Shown here: positions 24,638-34,602 of the stretch, one piece after another
How the letters are laid out: every line of letters starts with the position of its first letter
Numbering within the stretch: the stretch's first letter is position 1
NCBI RefSeq assembly: GCF_000172635.2
Contig: NC_018632.1
Location: 992,001 to 1,056,000 of the forward strand
Direction: 5' to 3'
Source of the DNA: Alteromonas macleodii ATCC 27126
GTDB lineage: Bacteria; Pseudomonadota; Gammaproteobacteria; Enterobacterales; Alteromonadaceae
Length of the DNA stretch: 64,000 nt
Notes under the pieces: model-generated
What the model was told of the DNA's origin: nothing
The model's database searches: none
Seen by the model: only the letters and a program-made list of their open reading frames with translations
Position numbers and translations under genes: made by a program

Positions 24638-25687
24638 TTACTTTCTCGCTTGTGCAAACAATTGTTGAAATGCATTGGTGAGAATCTGAGGGTTGGCTTT
24701 GGAATGCAGGAGTGTTAGCACTTGTCTGCGTAACTTCGGGACTTGTACTAAATCTGAAAAGAAGCCTGCGAATAAGGCGCCCTTATGACCCTCTTTTTCA
24801 TCAACGTTTGCCGCCTGCTCTAAAAAGGCACTAAGCAGTAGTGGTTCCATTTGCTCGAAATGACGTGCTGCAATAACGCTTAAAATATCAAGTCTCTGCG
24901 ACTTTTCGCTTTTTAATAGTTCGAGTAGTTTGTTGTTAATGGTCGGGTTAAAGGTACCCTCTGACGTGCCTCTTAACGCCGCTAAATTGATGTCGTCACT
25001 TTTATCTATCTCATCCAAATACGCCGCTAATAAATTTTCAGGCAGAGAAACGCTTTCACTCATTTCCATCAATGTGTTAAGGAAAACGTCCGAGTAAAGT
25101 GAGGTGTTGGTTTTAATTGCCTGCGCTAATACATCTTGTTTGGGGTGATGGCTTAGGCTATGTACAAAGTCGGCCACGCTCTGCATGGATATTTGCTGCC
25201 AATCAACAAGTTGCGGGGCTTGAACGTAGGCCTCAACTTTTTGCGCCTCTTCACTTAAAGGTTGGCTTAGGGTGCGTTTAACTAGTGCGTTAAATTGAGC
25301 AAGCTGCGATTGATTGGGAACAAACGAATAAGGATTGTCAGGCAGTGTTTGTGCGTTTTCAGTATCTTCAGCAACCGACTGACCTAATGCCTCAACAATA
25401 ATCTCTAGAAAGTGATTCCTTGCAGCGGCCACCACTAAGCCTTGCTCATCAAGCGGCAGTTTCACAAACCAAATATAGTGTTGCGTAGAGGCATTTTTAT
25501 TCCAAAAGACGATGCCGAACCACGCATGCTGCTGACGAGGGTAGGGCGCGTAAGCACTGCCGTTTTCTATTTCTAGAAAAGTCTGACTATCTGTGGGTTC
25601 AAGGCGACGACCTAAATCAAAAACCTGGTATTCAGTGCCTGCATGTAACAAAAACTCGCTGATAGAATTAATACTGTTAGCGCTCAT
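24638..25687 (-). CDS. DUF3549 family protein
   Basis: A soluble protein of about 349 residues from the ATG at 25687 (MSANSINSISEFLLHAGTEY). The frame also opens at a TTG four codons earlier. The N-terminus SISEFLLHAGTEYQVFDLGR and the aromatic AWFGIVFWNKNASTQHYIWF region are typical of DUF3549 proteins. The C-terminal two thirds are helical, possibly HEAT-like, with no catalytic motif. It abuts the DUF3301 gene. Function unknown. Confidence 0.85.
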   Translation of the reverse strand: MSANSINSISEFLLHAGTEYQVFDLGRRLEPTDSQTFLEIENGSAYAPYPRQQHAWFGIVFWNKNASTQHYIWFVKLPLDEQGLVVAAARNHFLEIIVEALGQSVAEDTENAQTLPDNPYSFVPNQSQLAQFNALVKRTLSQPLSEEAQKVEAYVQAPQLVDWQQISMQSVADFVHSLSHHPKQDVLAQAIKTNTSLYSDVFLNTLMEMSESVSLPENLLAAYLDEIDKSDDINLAALRGTSEGTFNPTINNKLLELLKSEKSQRLDILSVIAARHFEQMEPLLLSAFLEQAANVDEKEGHKGALFAGFFSDLVQVPKLRRQVLTLLHSKANPQILTNAFQQLFAQARK

Positions 25688-25891
25688 AACTCGTTCCAAA
25701 ATACTGCTTTAATCAAAATTTGCCAGGCTGTCACATCTATTTAAAGGGGCACGTCGATGAGATACCGCCAACAAAGACGGATAATGGTATCACAGCAGAT
25801 GAATTTCAACGATAAGACACGCGGACTTATGTAGATCTTTAGCCCCTGATATACTGCGCGCTTCGAAATAGAAGTTTTTTGCGGAGTTGCT

Positions 25892-26236
25892 GTGAGTAAA
25901 GTGAGTAGTGCCTGTCACAATGCACTAGGTAGGGCATTGGAGCAGTTAGAAACTGCTATGGAACAAGAGGGTGTTTGGCCTAAGAAAATGCCTGCTGAGC
26001 AAGAACTTAAAAATGCCACGGAAAGTGCAGTTCCTTTTGCGGTCGACTGTTTAGCGTTTGAGAGTTGGTTGGCTTTTATTTTTATTCCCAAAATGCGCAT
26101 TTTGTTGAAACAGGAAATGCCTTTACCACCCATGCAAATTGCGCCCGCAGCAGAAATATATCTGTCATCGGCGCATCAGCGCACTCTGTCCCAGCTTCAA
26201 GTTATTGATAATATTGCCAATGGAGACATTGGGTGA
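25892..26236 (+). CDS. yqcC: YqcC family protein
   Basis: A 114-residue protein of the YqcC/DUF446 family, all-helical, with the typical N-terminus (HNALGRALEQLETAMEQEGVW) and the central FAVDCLAFESWLAFIFIPKM segment. The start is GTG. It overlaps the start of truC by 17 bp, forming the conserved yqcC-truC-yqcA operon. The molecular function is not established. Linkage to TruC suggests an RNA-modification connection, which is inference. Confidence 0.9.
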   Translation: MSKVSSACHNALGRALEQLETAMEQEGVWPKKMPAEQELKNATESAVPFAVDCLAFESWLAFIFIPKMRILLKQEMPLPPMQIAPAAEIYLSSAHQRTLSQLQVIDNIANGDIG

Positions 26237-27068
26237 GCAAACACAACGCACTATGCAGAACGATTTAAAAGGCCAATTAACTGTGCATTCAGATGAGCAA
26301 ACAATAGGAAAGGTAGACGTTGGTGAGGAAGATAGTGTCAATGCTCTTCATTTACCTGTGCTGTACCAAGATGAACATATCATCGCGATTGAGAAGCCGC
26401 CTGGCCTACTAGTACACAGAAGCCCGATTGATAGACATGAAACGGTGTTCGCAGTACAGACACTTAGAGACCAAATAGGCCAGCACGTCTATCCTGCTCA
26501 TCGTTTAGACCGACCCACTTCAGGTGTGCTGGTGTTTAGCTTTAGCTCAGAAATTGCAGCAAAGCTTGGACAGCAGATGATGGACAAGCAGGTAGTAAAA
26601 ACGTATCACGCTATAGTTCGCGGTTTTGTGCATCACACAGGGTATATCGATTACGCCCTAAAATACCGCTACGACAAAATTGCAGACAAGCATAAGCGCC
26701 CGCAGCAGCCGCCACAACCAGCATCAACTATGTATCAGTCAGTGGCAAAATTCGAAGTGCCTGAGCCTGTGGGCAAATACCAAAGTGCACGATATTCGCT
26801 AGTTAAGCTTTCTCCTAGTACCGGTCGTAAACATCAGCTTCGTCGGCACATGGTTCATATTCGTCACCCCATTATCGGCGACACGACCCACGGGGACGGC
26901 AAACAAAACAAATTCGCCAAGCAGCACTTTAATTTTAACAATTTGGCCTTAAGTTGTACTCAAATGGGCTTTTCTCATCCTGTCACTGGAAAGTGGGTAT
27001 CAATTAATTCACAGATGCACAGTGAAATGCGACTATGGCTCGAAAAATTAGCGCCGTTTTGCGTTTAG
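26220..27068 (+). CDS. truC: tRNA pseudouridine(65) synthase
   Basis: TruC makes pseudouridine at position 65 in some tRNAs. It belongs to the RluA/RsuA-like family. The catalytic aspartate is in AHRLDRPTSGVLVF. Further motifs are EKPPGLLVHRSPID, KTYHAIVRG and TGRKHQLRRHM. I choose the ATG at 26220, which overlaps the end of yqcC. The frame opens further upstream at 26139 but inside yqcC. Even so the protein has about 40 extra N-terminal residues relative to E. coli TruC, so a later start is possible (the ATG at 26253 is a candidate). Confidence 0.92.
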   Translation: METLGEQTQRTMQNDLKGQLTVHSDEQTIGKVDVGEEDSVNALHLPVLYQDEHIIAIEKPPGLLVHRSPIDRHETVFAVQTLRDQIGQHVYPAHRLDRPTSGVLVFSFSSEIAAKLGQQMMDKQVVKTYHAIVRGFVHHTGYIDYALKYRYDKIADKHKRPQQPPQPASTMYQSVAKFEVPEPVGKYQSARYSLVKLSPSTGRKHQLRRHMVHIRHPIIGDTTHGDGKQNKFAKQHFNFNNLALSCTQMGFSHPVTGKWVSINSQMHSEMRLWLEKLAPFCV

Positions 27069-27134
27069 GTTGATAAAATAGTAAGAATTTCCGCCTGTCG
27101 ACAAAGGCGACGATCATTGGTTTAAGAGGTAAAA

Positions 27135-27584
27135 ATGGCAACATTGAAAATTATTGCGGGTACAGTTTACGGCAATGCGCAACACGTAGCTGAGCAGGTG
27201 GAAGAGAACTTAGCTGAACAGGGCGTGGATTGCTCACTAGAAAGCGACCCGTCGGTTGCAGATTTTACTGATGCTGACGCACTTTTGATCATTACCTCTA
27301 CAACAGGGCAGGGCGATGTACCACCAAACCTTGAGTTTGTGTTTTCAGATCTGAAAGACGAATCGCCTATGCTAACCGGCAAGCCATTCGCGGTAGCAGC
27401 GCTAGGCGATAGCAGCTATGGCGATAGTTTCTGTGGTGCAGGTAAACAGTTTCATGCGTTACTGATCGAGCTACAAGGTAACGCAGTTGCCGACATGTTA
27501 GAGGTTGACGCGATTGAAACCCTAGAGCCCGAAAAAGACGTAGTAGAGTGGGTAAACACCATTAAAGATAAGCTGTTGGCTTAA
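27135..27584 (+). CDS. yqcA: Flavodoxin (YqcA-type)
   Basis: A 149-residue FMN-binding electron carrier. The phosphate loop is GTVYGNAQ near residues 8-15, ITSTTGQGDVPPN (about 51-63) is the 50s loop, and ALGDSSYGDSFCGAGKQF (about 95-112) the 90s loop. It is the third gene of the yqcC-truC-yqcA cluster. Its redox partner is not known from sequence. A bidirectional terminator follows. Confidence 0.92.
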   Translation: MATLKIIAGTVYGNAQHVAEQVEENLAEQGVDCSLESDPSVADFTDADALLIITSTTGQGDVPPNLEFVFSDLKDESPMLTGKPFAVAALGDSSYGDSFCGAGKQFHALLIELQGNAVADMLEVDAIETLEPEKDVVEWVNTIKDKLLA

Positions 27585-27612
27585 GTCTTAGAAATGTTCT
27601 GATTACGAAAAG

Positions 27613-27637
27613 AAAGAGGCGCATAAGCGCCTCTTTT
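27613..27637. terminator. Bidirectional terminator between yqcA and dapD
   Basis: Perfect 10-bp arms AAAGAGGCGC / GCGCCTCTTT with loop ATAA and T-tracts on both strands. It serves the convergent yqcA and dapD transcripts. Confidence 0.9.
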
Positions 27638-27714
27638 AATTTGTGAGTCTTTCAGCATGTGGCTCGGCTAATTAAAATTAACCCGAGCCGTTAGCGATAA
27701 GCCAGAAATACTGC

Positions 27715-28539
27715 TTATTCTACGCCGCGAAGTAGCGCGTTGATACCTACTTTCGCGCGGGTCTTCGCATCTACTTTCTTCACGATGATAGCGGCGTAAA
27801 GGCTGTATTTACCATCTGCGCTTGGCAGGTTACCCGCCACGACTACTGAACCTGCTGGTACACGGCCATAGTGAACTTCACCGGTTTCGCGGTCATAAAT
27901 ACGAGTGCTCTGACCGATGTAAACGCCCATTGAGATAACAGAACCTTCTTCAACAATCACGCCTTCTACGATTTCAGAACGCGCGCCGATAAAGCAGTTA
28001 TCTTCAATAATGGTGGGGTTAGCCTGAAGCGGTTCTAATACGCCACCAATGCCCACGCCACCAGAAAGGTGAACATTCTTACCAATTTGCGCGCACGAGC
28101 CTACTGTCGCCCATGTATCAACCATAGTACCTTCGTCAACAAACGCACCAATGTTTACGTAAGAAGGCATAACAACCGCGTTCTTACCTACGAATGTACC
28201 CGTACGTACCGCTGCTGGTGGAACAATACGCGCGCCGTCAGCCGCAAACTGTTCAGCAGTATAGTTTGTATACTTAAGCGGTACTTTGTCATAAAACTTA
28301 CTTTCGGCGCCTTCAATCACATCGTTGTTGTGAAGACGGAAGAAAAGTAGAACAGCTTTTTTAAGCCATTGATGTACTACCCATTCGCCAGCAATTTTTT
28401 CTGCAACGCGCGCTTTACCTGTGTTTAAAAGGTCAATAGCTTGTGCTACTGCATCTCTTACTTCATCAGGTGCAGATGAAGGGCTAATGCTATCGCGATT
28501 TTCGAAGGCGTCTTCAATGATGGCTTTCAATTCATTCAT
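27715..28539 (-). CDS. dapD: 2,3,4,5-tetrahydropyridine-2,6-dicarboxylate N-succinyltransferase
   Basis: DapD carries out the succinylation step in meso-diaminopimelate and lysine synthesis. The 274-residue protein has the helical N-terminal domain and a left-handed parallel beta helix of hexapeptide repeats (about 100-230). [31 protein letters not shown] and the [14 protein letters not shown] stretch are family hallmarks. Its start overlaps the glnD stop by 4 bp. The order map-glnD-dapD on this strand matches E. coli. Confidence 0.97.
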   Translation of the reverse strand: MNELKAIIEDAFENRDSISPSSAPDEVRDAVAQAIDLLNTGKARVAEKIAGEWVVHQWLKKAVLLFFRLHNNDVIEGAESKFYDKVPLKYTNYTAEQFAADGARIVPPAAVRTGTFVGKNAVVMPSYVNIGAFVDEGTMVDTWATVGSCAQIGKNVHLSGGVGIGGVLEPLQANPTIIEDNCFIGARSEIVEGVIVEEGSVISMGVYIGQSTRIYDRETGEVHYGRVPAGSVVVAGNLPSADGKYSLYAAIIVKKVDAKTRAKVGINALLRGVE

Positions 28540-31187
28540 GGTATTGTGATATCTTCAAGTTGGTCGAGTTTGAACAGGATACGCTTTTTAAGGTTCACCT
28601 GTTGTTCTTGGGTTAATGCTTTGCCAGCCTCATTGCTGACGATAAAAATATCTTCTGCTCGCTCGCCAATGGTGGCAATTTTCGCAAGCTTAAGCGTCAT
28701 ATTAGTATCAACGAATGCGTGACCAATTTTAGCTAAAATGCCCGGAGCGTCTAGGGCTTCTAACTCAATAAGCGTGGCTTCATCGTTGATATTGAAAAAG
28801 CGTACCTTAGTAGGCACGTCAAGTTGTTTCATTTGCCGAGGCAATTTACGCTTATTTTCGTGCGAACGCCCCGGCTTTTCAAGTTGAGCAGAAATAGCAT
28901 TTTCAATGGACGCAATGCGAGACTCTGAGCTTATACGACTGCCGTCATTTTCAAGAATAAGCATGCTATCGAACACATAGCCATCTCTGGTCACGGTAAC
29001 GTGGGCGTCGTGAATTGAACAGTTGCGACTGTCTAGCACTGACGCGACTTGCGCAAACAATGCTTTTCTATCTTTGCCGTAAACAAACACCTCAGTGCCA
29101 CCTTTCGCGCTGTTATCATTTGCTTTTACTAACAAACCATCGTGCTCTGGTGTAAGCCATTCATTCTGAGCTTTAATAATTTCATCAGTATGCCACGCGA
29201 TTTGAGTAGGCTTAAAGCGAACAAAGTAATCGTCGTCCAGGCGGGCCCACAATGCATCTATAGCAACAGGCTCAATAGCGCGCTCTTGCAAAATTTGCCT
29301 TGCTTGGTGTTTGTGAGTAGTTACTCGCTCGTTCAATGTTACTTGACACTGTAGTCCATTATCCAATGCCTTTTGCGTCATTAAATATAATTCGCGAAGT
29401 AAAGATGCTTTCCAGTCGTTCCAAAGGTTGTCATTGGTGGCACGAATATCGGCAAGGGTTAGCGTATAAAGCAAATTAAGGTGATTGTGGCTTCTTACCG
29501 CGCCAGCAAACTCGCTTATAACGTCTGGGTCATAAATATCGCGGCGTTGGGCTACCACTGACATCAGTAGGTGATTTTCTACAAGCCATGCAATCATTTC
29601 AGCATCGTCACTGGGAACATCGTGTTGCTGACAGAACTTTGCTACATCTTGGGCGCCTAATGTGGAATGATCGCCATTTCTACCTTTGGCGATATCGTGG
29701 AAAATAGCAGCGATATAAAGCACTTCTGGTTTATCGAGGTTTCTGCAAATTCTGCCGCAGCGTGGGAAGTCTTTATTTGCCCTTGAGAAAAAGTAGTTAA
29801 CATGCTTCACTAATCGGTGAGTGTGCTCGTCCACCGTGTAGGCGTGAAACAAGTCGAACTGCATCATACCCACAATGGCATCCCATTCAGGAAGATAAGC
29901 TTGTAAAATGCCGTATTGATGCATGATGTCCCATGCAAAATCAAAGAACTCAGGCTGTTTCATTAAGCGCATGAATTTTTCGCGGCACAGTGGGCGCTCA
30001 ACATAGTATTCTGCTTCAAAAGCGCGGTGAGCGTTGCGCAGCTGACGTATGCAAATCGTACTGAGGCCTTGTACTTCTGGCGTGTTGGCCACCAAATGCA
30101 GAAAGTCCAAGATTGCTTCGGGAGAGGAGAACACGGTTTCGTGTCGTGGCGATATCATATTATCGAGCAGCTCGAAATCTTCGTTTATGATCACGCTTTT
30201 CTGAACGCTTTGGTTCAGCATGTCGTACTTGAAGCGCTGAAGCAGCATTTGATTCAGTTCAGACACCCGCGCCACTGTGCGGAAAAAGTCCCGCATCATT
30301 TTTTCGACAGACGATTTACCTTCTTCACCATACCCCATCATTTTTGCAACGTCAGGTTGGTAATCAAACAGCAGTCGGTTTTCGCTTCTGCCTGCAACCA
30401 GGTGCAGTGCACAACGCATTTTCCAAAGGTGCATGCGACAAGCAATTAATTCACTGTGCTCTTGTTCTGTAAAGTAGCCGTGGCCTACTAAATTCCAGCC
30501 GTCATATTCTTTAAAATGCTTTTTGGCGACCCAGCCAATAGATTGAATATCACGCAAACACCCGGGGTTTTCTTTGATGTTAGGTTCAAGGTTATAAGCG
30601 GTACCGTTGAATTTGGCGTGGCGTTTTTTCTGCTCGTCGTACTTGGCTGAGAAAAACGCTTTGCTCGACCATGAGTTTCGACCGTTAACTTCATCCCACA
30701 ATTTATCAAAGGTGGCTTCACTGCCGCAAAGTAATCGGCTTTCCACTAAATTGGTCGCAATCGTAATATCGTCTTTTGCTAGCTTGACCGTTTCTTTGAT
30801 AGTGCGAACTGACTGGCCAACATCTAATTTGATATCCCATAAAAGGGTGATGAACATGCCAATTTTTTCTTGTACATCGGGCTTAAGCTTCTTTTTACTA
30901 ACTATGAGTAAATCGATGTCTGAATGAGGTTGCAGATGACCACGGCCGTAACCACCAACGGCGCAAAGCGATAATTCGTCGACGGTATCTAAACCATAAA
31001 GTTGCCAAAGATGACAAAGCAACGCATCGACGAACTGTGCACGACCGGTAACGAGTTGATTAACCGGCGTAGCGTCGAAGGACTCCGTTATCCAGGCATA
31101 ACTGGCTTCCACGCACGATTTAATGGCGGGGATTTCATCAACAGAGCTAATTGTGTCGATATTCTTTATCAGTGATTGCAGCGTCAA
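28536..31187 (-). CDS. glnD: Bifunctional [protein-PII] uridylyltransferase/uridylyl-removing enzyme
   Basis: GlnD senses glutamine and adds or removes UMP on PII proteins, setting nitrogen control. The 883-residue protein has all four expected parts: a nucleotidyltransferase domain with [17 protein letters not shown] (Gly78-Gly79, Asp90/Asp92), a helical linker, an HD phosphohydrolase domain with [13 protein letters not shown] (about residue 500), and two C-terminal ACT domains beginning near [20 protein letters not shown] and [20 protein letters not shown]. These ACT domains bind glutamine. The length is close to the E. coli enzyme (890). It is tightly coupled to dapD downstream. Confidence 0.97.
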   Translation of the reverse strand: MTLQSLIKNIDTISSVDEIPAIKSCVEASYAWITESFDATPVNQLVTGRAQFVDALLCHLWQLYGLDTVDELSLCAVGGYGRGHLQPHSDIDLLIVSKKKLKPDVQEKIGMFITLLWDIKLDVGQSVRTIKETVKLAKDDITIATNLVESRLLCGSEATFDKLWDEVNGRNSWSSKAFFSAKYDEQKKRHAKFNGTAYNLEPNIKENPGCLRDIQSIGWVAKKHFKEYDGWNLVGHGYFTEQEHSELIACRMHLWKMRCALHLVAGRSENRLLFDYQPDVAKMMGYGEEGKSSVEKMMRDFFRTVARVSELNQMLLQRFKYDMLNQSVQKSVIINEDFELLDNMISPRHETVFSSPEAILDFLHLVANTPEVQGLSTICIRQLRNAHRAFEAEYYVERPLCREKFMRLMKQPEFFDFAWDIMHQYGILQAYLPEWDAIVGMMQFDLFHAYTVDEHTHRLVKHVNYFFSRANKDFPRCGRICRNLDKPEVLYIAAIFHDIAKGRNGDHSTLGAQDVAKFCQQHDVPSDDAEMIAWLVENHLLMSVVAQRRDIYDPDVISEFAGAVRSHNHLNLLYTLTLADIRATNDNLWNDWKASLLRELYLMTQKALDNGLQCQVTLNERVTTHKHQARQILQERAIEPVAIDALWARLDDDYFVRFKPTQIAWHTDEIIKAQNEWLTPEHDGLLVKANDNSAKGGTEVFVYGKDRKALFAQVASVLDSRNCSIHDAHVTVTRDGYVFDSMLILENDGSRISSESRIASIENAISAQLEKPGRSHENKRKLPRQMKQLDVPTKVRFFNINDEATLIELEALDAPGILAKIGHAFVDTNMTLKLAKIATIGERAEDIFIVSNEAGKALTQEQQVNLKKRILFKLDQLEDITIP

Positions 31188-31508
31188 AATACACCTTTGA
31201 AATAGACTTCTTTTTAGACGCTAAGAACAATAGCATGAATTGCTAGTAGTTCGCAGTAGCAAATTAATGCATAAGTTAGGTTGAATTGTGAATATTTATG
31301 GTTTTTTGTTATAGGTGTGTAGCGCAGTAAATATGAGGGGAGTGGGCACACGATGCCGAACTTTGATAGTTGGAATTTGAGCTAACGAGCTAATTAAAAA
31401 GCAGCCGCGAATTCAACGGCTGCTTTGCATAATTCGATAGACTCAATCTTCTGAAATCATATTTTTAACGCGATTATTCGAAACGTTATCAATATTGTCG
31501 AAGTCGAT
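31188..31508. other. Intergenic region between map and glnD
   Basis: About 320 bp without a credible ORF. It contains the map terminator at 31395-31426 and must hold the glnD promoter on the minus strand. No other structure is supported. Confidence 0.6.
31395..31426 (-). terminator. Intrinsic terminator of map
   Basis: Perfect 10-bp arms AAAGCAGCCG / CGGCTGCTTT (31398-31407, 31417-31426), followed on the minus strand by five T residues and an AT-rich tail. It lies about 83 bp after the map stop and uncouples map from glnD. Confidence 0.82.
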
Positions 31509-32303
31509 TTATCCGTGAGAAATGATGCGTTCCAAGGTTTCTTCTTCGCGAAGCGTAAGAATCTCAACGCCGGTTTCAGTGACCAATAGGGTGTGCTCCC
31601 ATTGGGCGCTTAAACTTCTGTCTTTAGTTACCACAGTCCATTGGTCTGGTAGCACTTTTGAGTAGCGCTTGCCTGCGTTTACCATAGGTTCGATGGTAAA
31701 GCACATGCCTGGCTCTAACACATCACCCGTCCCTGGCTTTCCGTAGTGAACAATTTGTGGCTCTTCGTGGAAACTAGCGCCAATACCGTGGCCGCAGTAT
31801 TCACGAACTATTGAATAGTTATGCGCTTCAGCATGGGTTTGACAAATATGACCGATATCGCCAAGACGCATGCCCGGTTTCACTTGCTCAATAGCTTTGT
31901 ATAAGCATTCTTGGGTGACGCGAATTAGGCGTTCTGCAAGAATAGAAGGCTTACCTACCACAAACATTTTTGACGTATCGCCATGATAGCCATCTTTAAT
32001 AACTGTCACGTCGATATTAATGATGTCGCCGTCTTTCAGTTTCTTGTCAGAAGGAATACCGTGGCAAATACAGTGGTTTACCGACGTACAGATAGACTTT
32101 GGAAAAGGCGGGTGGCCGTAGTTTAAAGGCGCAGGTACCGCTTTTTGCTCATTTACAATGTAGTCGTGGCAAATAGTATTTAGCTCATCTGTGGTAACGC
32201 CTTTCTTTACGTAAGGCCCTATCATAGTAAGCACCTCGGCTGCCAATTTACCGGCTACGCGCATTTTTTCGATTTCTTCTGGGGTTTTGATAATAGCTGT
32301 CAC
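31509..32303 (-). CDS. map: Type I methionine aminopeptidase
   Basis: Map removes the N-terminal methionine from nascent proteins. Metal ligands and family motifs are visible in DGDIINIDVTVIKDGYHGDTSKMF, cited here in two parts: the first aspartate in NIDVT and the second in HGDTS. Further ligands lie in EYCGHGIGASFHEEPQI, split as CGHGIG and FHEEP, and in TIEPMV and QWEHTLLV. I start at the GTG at 32303, giving MTAIIKTPEEIEKMR, which aligns with the E. coli N-terminus and has GAGAGG just upstream. A TTG four codons earlier is the longest possible start. It is divergent from rpsB, as in E. coli. Confidence 0.95.
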   Translation of the reverse strand: MTAIIKTPEEIEKMRVAGKLAAEVLTMIGPYVKKGVTTDELNTICHDYIVNEQKAVPAPLNYGHPPFPKSICTSVNHCICHGIPSDKKLKDGDIINIDVTVIKDGYHGDTSKMFVVGKPSILAERLIRVTQECLYKAIEQVKPGMRLGDIGHICQTHAEAHNYSIVREYCGHGIGASFHEEPQIVHYGKPGTGDVLEPGMCFTIEPMVNAGKRYSKVLPDQWTVVTKDRSLSAQWEHTLLVTETGVEILTLREEETLERIISHG

Positions 32304-32506
32304 AGCGCCTCTCAAATCGTTTGAAACTAGTTTGATGAAGAATTTTGATTACTTACGCATTATAACACTATTCAGGTCATTCTTAGTAAGGTTATGATAT
32401 TGTTGGTTTTTATCTGCTAAAGGCAGAGGTGGAAAGCGAGCTCATTAAGGGTTCTATACTTTCTTTAACCTAAATACTTCAAATTGTCGCTTTTTACCCT
32501 CAAAAC

Positions 32507-32541
32507 TTGAGGCTTAGGTGGTATTGTGGTATAAAGCGCGC
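32507..32541 (+). promoter_or_regulatory. rpsB promoter with stringent-type discriminator
   Basis: -35 TTGAGG (32507-32512), 17-bp spacer, -10 TATAAA (32530-32535), then GCGCGCGCCC. The GC-rich discriminator is the type linked to ppGpp/DksA control of translation genes. Confidence 0.75.
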
Positions 32542-32678
32542 GCCCTGACGGAAAGCTCATTTTGCCACGTGCATTTGGCACCGTTTTAGAGGGTAAATTT
32601 ATTTTATTAAAACACACATATACCGACACTTCGTATCGGGGTGTTCAGTTCAATTTAGGTTGGTCTGAATCGATACAA

Positions 32679-32701
32679 GGGGTATATGGAGGCCTAACCC
32701 C
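32679..32701 (+). promoter_or_regulatory. Hairpin in the rpsB leader beside the ribosome-binding site
   Basis: GGGGT (32679-32683) pairs with ACCCC (32697-32701) directly before the Shine-Dalgarno AGAGGA. In E. coli the rpsB leader folds into structures bound by S2 for autogenous control. This hairpin is the best candidate for that here, but conservation was not checked. Confidence 0.4.
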
Positions 32702-32715
32702 AAGAGGAAAATAAA

Positions 32716-33447
32716 ATGGCTAATGTTTCTATGCGTGACATGCTGAAAGCAGGTGTGCATTTCGGTCACCAAACTCGTTACTGGAACCCAAAGATGAAGC
32801 CTTTCATCTTCGGCGCTCGTAACAAAGTTCATATCATCAACCTTGAAAAAACGGTTCCACTTTTCAACAACGCACTTAACTACCTTTCAGGTGTTGCGTC
32901 TAAGAAAGGTAAAATCCTTTTCGTTGGTACTAAGCGCGCAGCTGGCGAAGCAGTTAAAGATGCTGCTCTTAAGTGCGACCAGTACTACGTAAACAAGCGT
33001 TGGTTAGGTGGTATGCTGACTAACTGGAAAACAGTACGTCAGTCAATCAAGCGTCTTAAAGATCTTGAGCAGCAAAGCCAAGACGGTACGTTTGAGAAGC
33101 TAACTAAGAAAGAAGCACTTATGCTTCAGCGCGAAATGGACAAGCTTGAAAACAGCCTTGGCGGTATCAAAGACATGGGCGGTCTTCCAGACGCGATCTT
33201 TGTTATCGACGCAGATCACGAGCACATTGCTGTAACAGAAGCTCGTAACCTAGGTATTCCTGTTGTTGGTGTTGTTGATACTAACTCTAACCCAGACGGT
33301 GTTGATTACATCATCCCTGGTAACGACGATGCTATCCGCGCTATCCAACTTTACTTGGATGCTGCTGCAAACGCTATCAACTCAGGTCGCGAAAGCAACC
33401 TTGAAGTACAAGCTGAGCAAGACGACTTCGTAGAAGCAGCAGAGTAA
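32716..33447 (+). CDS. rpsB: 30S ribosomal protein S2
   Basis: S2 is a small-subunit ribosomal protein. The 243-residue sequence begins with [20 protein letters not shown] and shows [35 protein letters not shown] and the C-terminal [19 protein letters not shown], all hallmark segments. AGAGGAAA precedes the ATG. It is the first gene of the rpsB-tsf transcript, under a strong promoter with a long leader. Confidence 0.99.
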   Translation: MANVSMRDMLKAGVHFGHQTRYWNPKMKPFIFGARNKVHIINLEKTVPLFNNALNYLSGVASKKGKILFVGTKRAAGEAVKDAALKCDQYYVNKRWLGGMLTNWKTVRQSIKRLKDLEQQSQDGTFEKLTKKEALMLQREMDKLENSLGGIKDMGGLPDAIFVIDADHEHIAVTEARNLGIPVVGVVDTNSNPDGVDYIIPGNDDAIRAIQLYLDAAANAINSGRESNLEVQAEQDDFVEAAE

Positions 33448-33459
33448 TTCTGATTGCTT

Positions 33460-33506
33460 ACTGTCATATCTTAATAATATGGCAGTACTACAATACGAAA
33501 CGTATT
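33460..33506 (+). promoter_or_regulatory. Two hairpins in the rpsB-tsf intergenic region
   Basis: ACTGTCATAT / ATATGGCAGT (33460-33469, 33477-33486) form a 10-bp stem with one G-U pair. AATACG-AAA-CGTATT (33492-33506) forms a 6-bp stem. They are followed at once by the GC-rich hairpin at 33510. Together they may set the ratio of rpsB to tsf transcript or stabilise the upstream mRNA. Confidence 0.5.
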
Positions 33507-33509
33507 GAG

Positions 33510-33530
33510 AGGGGCGACATCGCCCCTTTT
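33510..33530 (+). terminator. Attenuator-like terminator between rpsB and tsf
   Basis: AGGGGCG-ACAT-CGCCCCT (33510-33527) followed by TTT. It is a compact GC-rich stem with a short U-tract, 62 bp after rpsB and before tsf, so partial termination is plausible as in E. coli. Confidence 0.65.
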
Positions 33531-33568
33531 ACCTAACGAATTTATATTTAATGCTGAGGAATTGAAAA

Positions 33569-34441
33569 ATGGCAGTGACTGCAGCACTAGTTAAAGAACT
33601 GCGCGAACGTACTGGCGCAGGTATGCTGGATTGTAAAAAAGCCCTGGTTGAAACGGATGGTGACATTGAGTTAGCCATTGAAAACATGCGTAAATCAGGC
33701 CAAGCGAAAGCGGCTAAAAAAGCAGGCCGTATCGCAGCTGAAGGTGTAATCCTTACTAAGGTTGAAGCGGGTCGCGCGACTATGCTTGAACTAAACTGTG
33801 AAACTGACTTCGTAGCACGTGACGAAGGTTTCCTTAAATTTGGTAACGAGCTTCTAGAAGTAGCAGCTGCTAACAACATCAACGACATCGAAGCGCTTAA
33901 CGATGCAGAACTTAACGGTTCTAAAGTAAGCGAAGTTCGTGACGCACTTGTTGCTAAAATCGGCGAAAACATCTCTCCTCGTCGCGTTATCAACGTTGAA
34001 GGCGATACACTAGGCGCGTATGTACACGGCGGCCGTATTGGTGTTATCTCTATCCTTACTGGCGGTGACGAAGAGCTAGCGAAAGACGTTGCAATGCACG
34101 TTGCAGCTGCAAGCCCGCAGTTCGTTAAGCCTGAAAATGTTCCAGCAGAAGTTGTTGAGAAAGAGAAAGAAATCCAAATCGAAATCGCTATCCAGTCTGG
34201 TAAGCCAGCTGATATCGCTGAGAAAATGGTTGCAGGCCGCATGAAGAAGTTCACTGGCGAAGTGAGCTTGACTGGTCAGCCTTTCGTTAAAGATCCTTCA
34301 ATCTCTGTTGCTGAGCTTCTTAAGAACAACAGCGCAGACGTAATCAACTTCGTACGTTTCGAAGTTGGTGAAGGTATCGAGAAGAAGACTGAAGACTTCG
34401 CTGCTGAAGTAGCTGCTCAAATGGCTGCTGCTAAGAAATAA
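33569..34441 (+). CDS. tsf: Elongation factor Ts
   Basis: EF-Ts exchanges GDP for GTP on EF-Tu. The 290-residue protein opens with the conserved [19 protein letters not shown] and contains [13 protein letters not shown] (about residues 79-91) and later HVAAASPQF. The length is that of the gammaproteobacterial factor. It follows rpsB across the attenuator and ends at a strong terminator. Confidence 0.98.
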   Translation: MAVTAALVKELRERTGAGMLDCKKALVETDGDIELAIENMRKSGQAKAAKKAGRIAAEGVILTKVEAGRATMLELNCETDFVARDEGFLKFGNELLEVAAANNINDIEALNDAELNGSKVSEVRDALVAKIGENISPRRVINVEGDTLGAYVHGGRIGVISILTGGDEELAKDVAMHVAAASPQFVKPENVPAEVVEKEKEIQIEIAIQSGKPADIAEKMVAGRMKKFTGEVSLTGQPFVKDPSISVAELLKNNSADVINFVRFEVGEGIEKKTEDFAAEVAAQMAAAKK

Positions 34442-34485
34442 TTGAGTGTTTATCTTTTGCATTAAGCAATAGTTAGATAAACTAC

Positions 34486-34513
34486 AAAGCACCTCTTAGG
34501 AGGTGCTTTTTTA
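34486..34513 (+). terminator. Intrinsic terminator of tsf
   Basis: AAAGCACCTC / GAGGTGCTTT (34486-34495, 34500-34509) with loop TTAG and six consecutive T residues to 34512. Confidence 0.92.
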
Positions 34514-34602
34514 TAGCTGAACGTCTTTAGTGTTGCCATTGCAATGCGTAAGTGTGAAGCTAGGCGAGATTAAGTACGCGCCTGCCTGACAAACGAAAGC
34601 GC

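Larger units (their letters stand above)
32304..32715. other. Divergent map/rpsB intergenic region with the rpsB leader
   Basis: About 410 bp without an ORF of its own. It carries a near-consensus rpsB promoter (32507-32535), a GC-rich discriminator and a leader of about 175 nt with hairpins. The map promoter must lie in its left part on the minus strand but is not recognised. Confidence 0.65.

Noticed and set aside
30027..30449. 140-codon plus-strand ORF inside glnD
   Set aside because: It is fully contained in the well-conserved glnD frame and has no family likeness; it is an antisense shadow.
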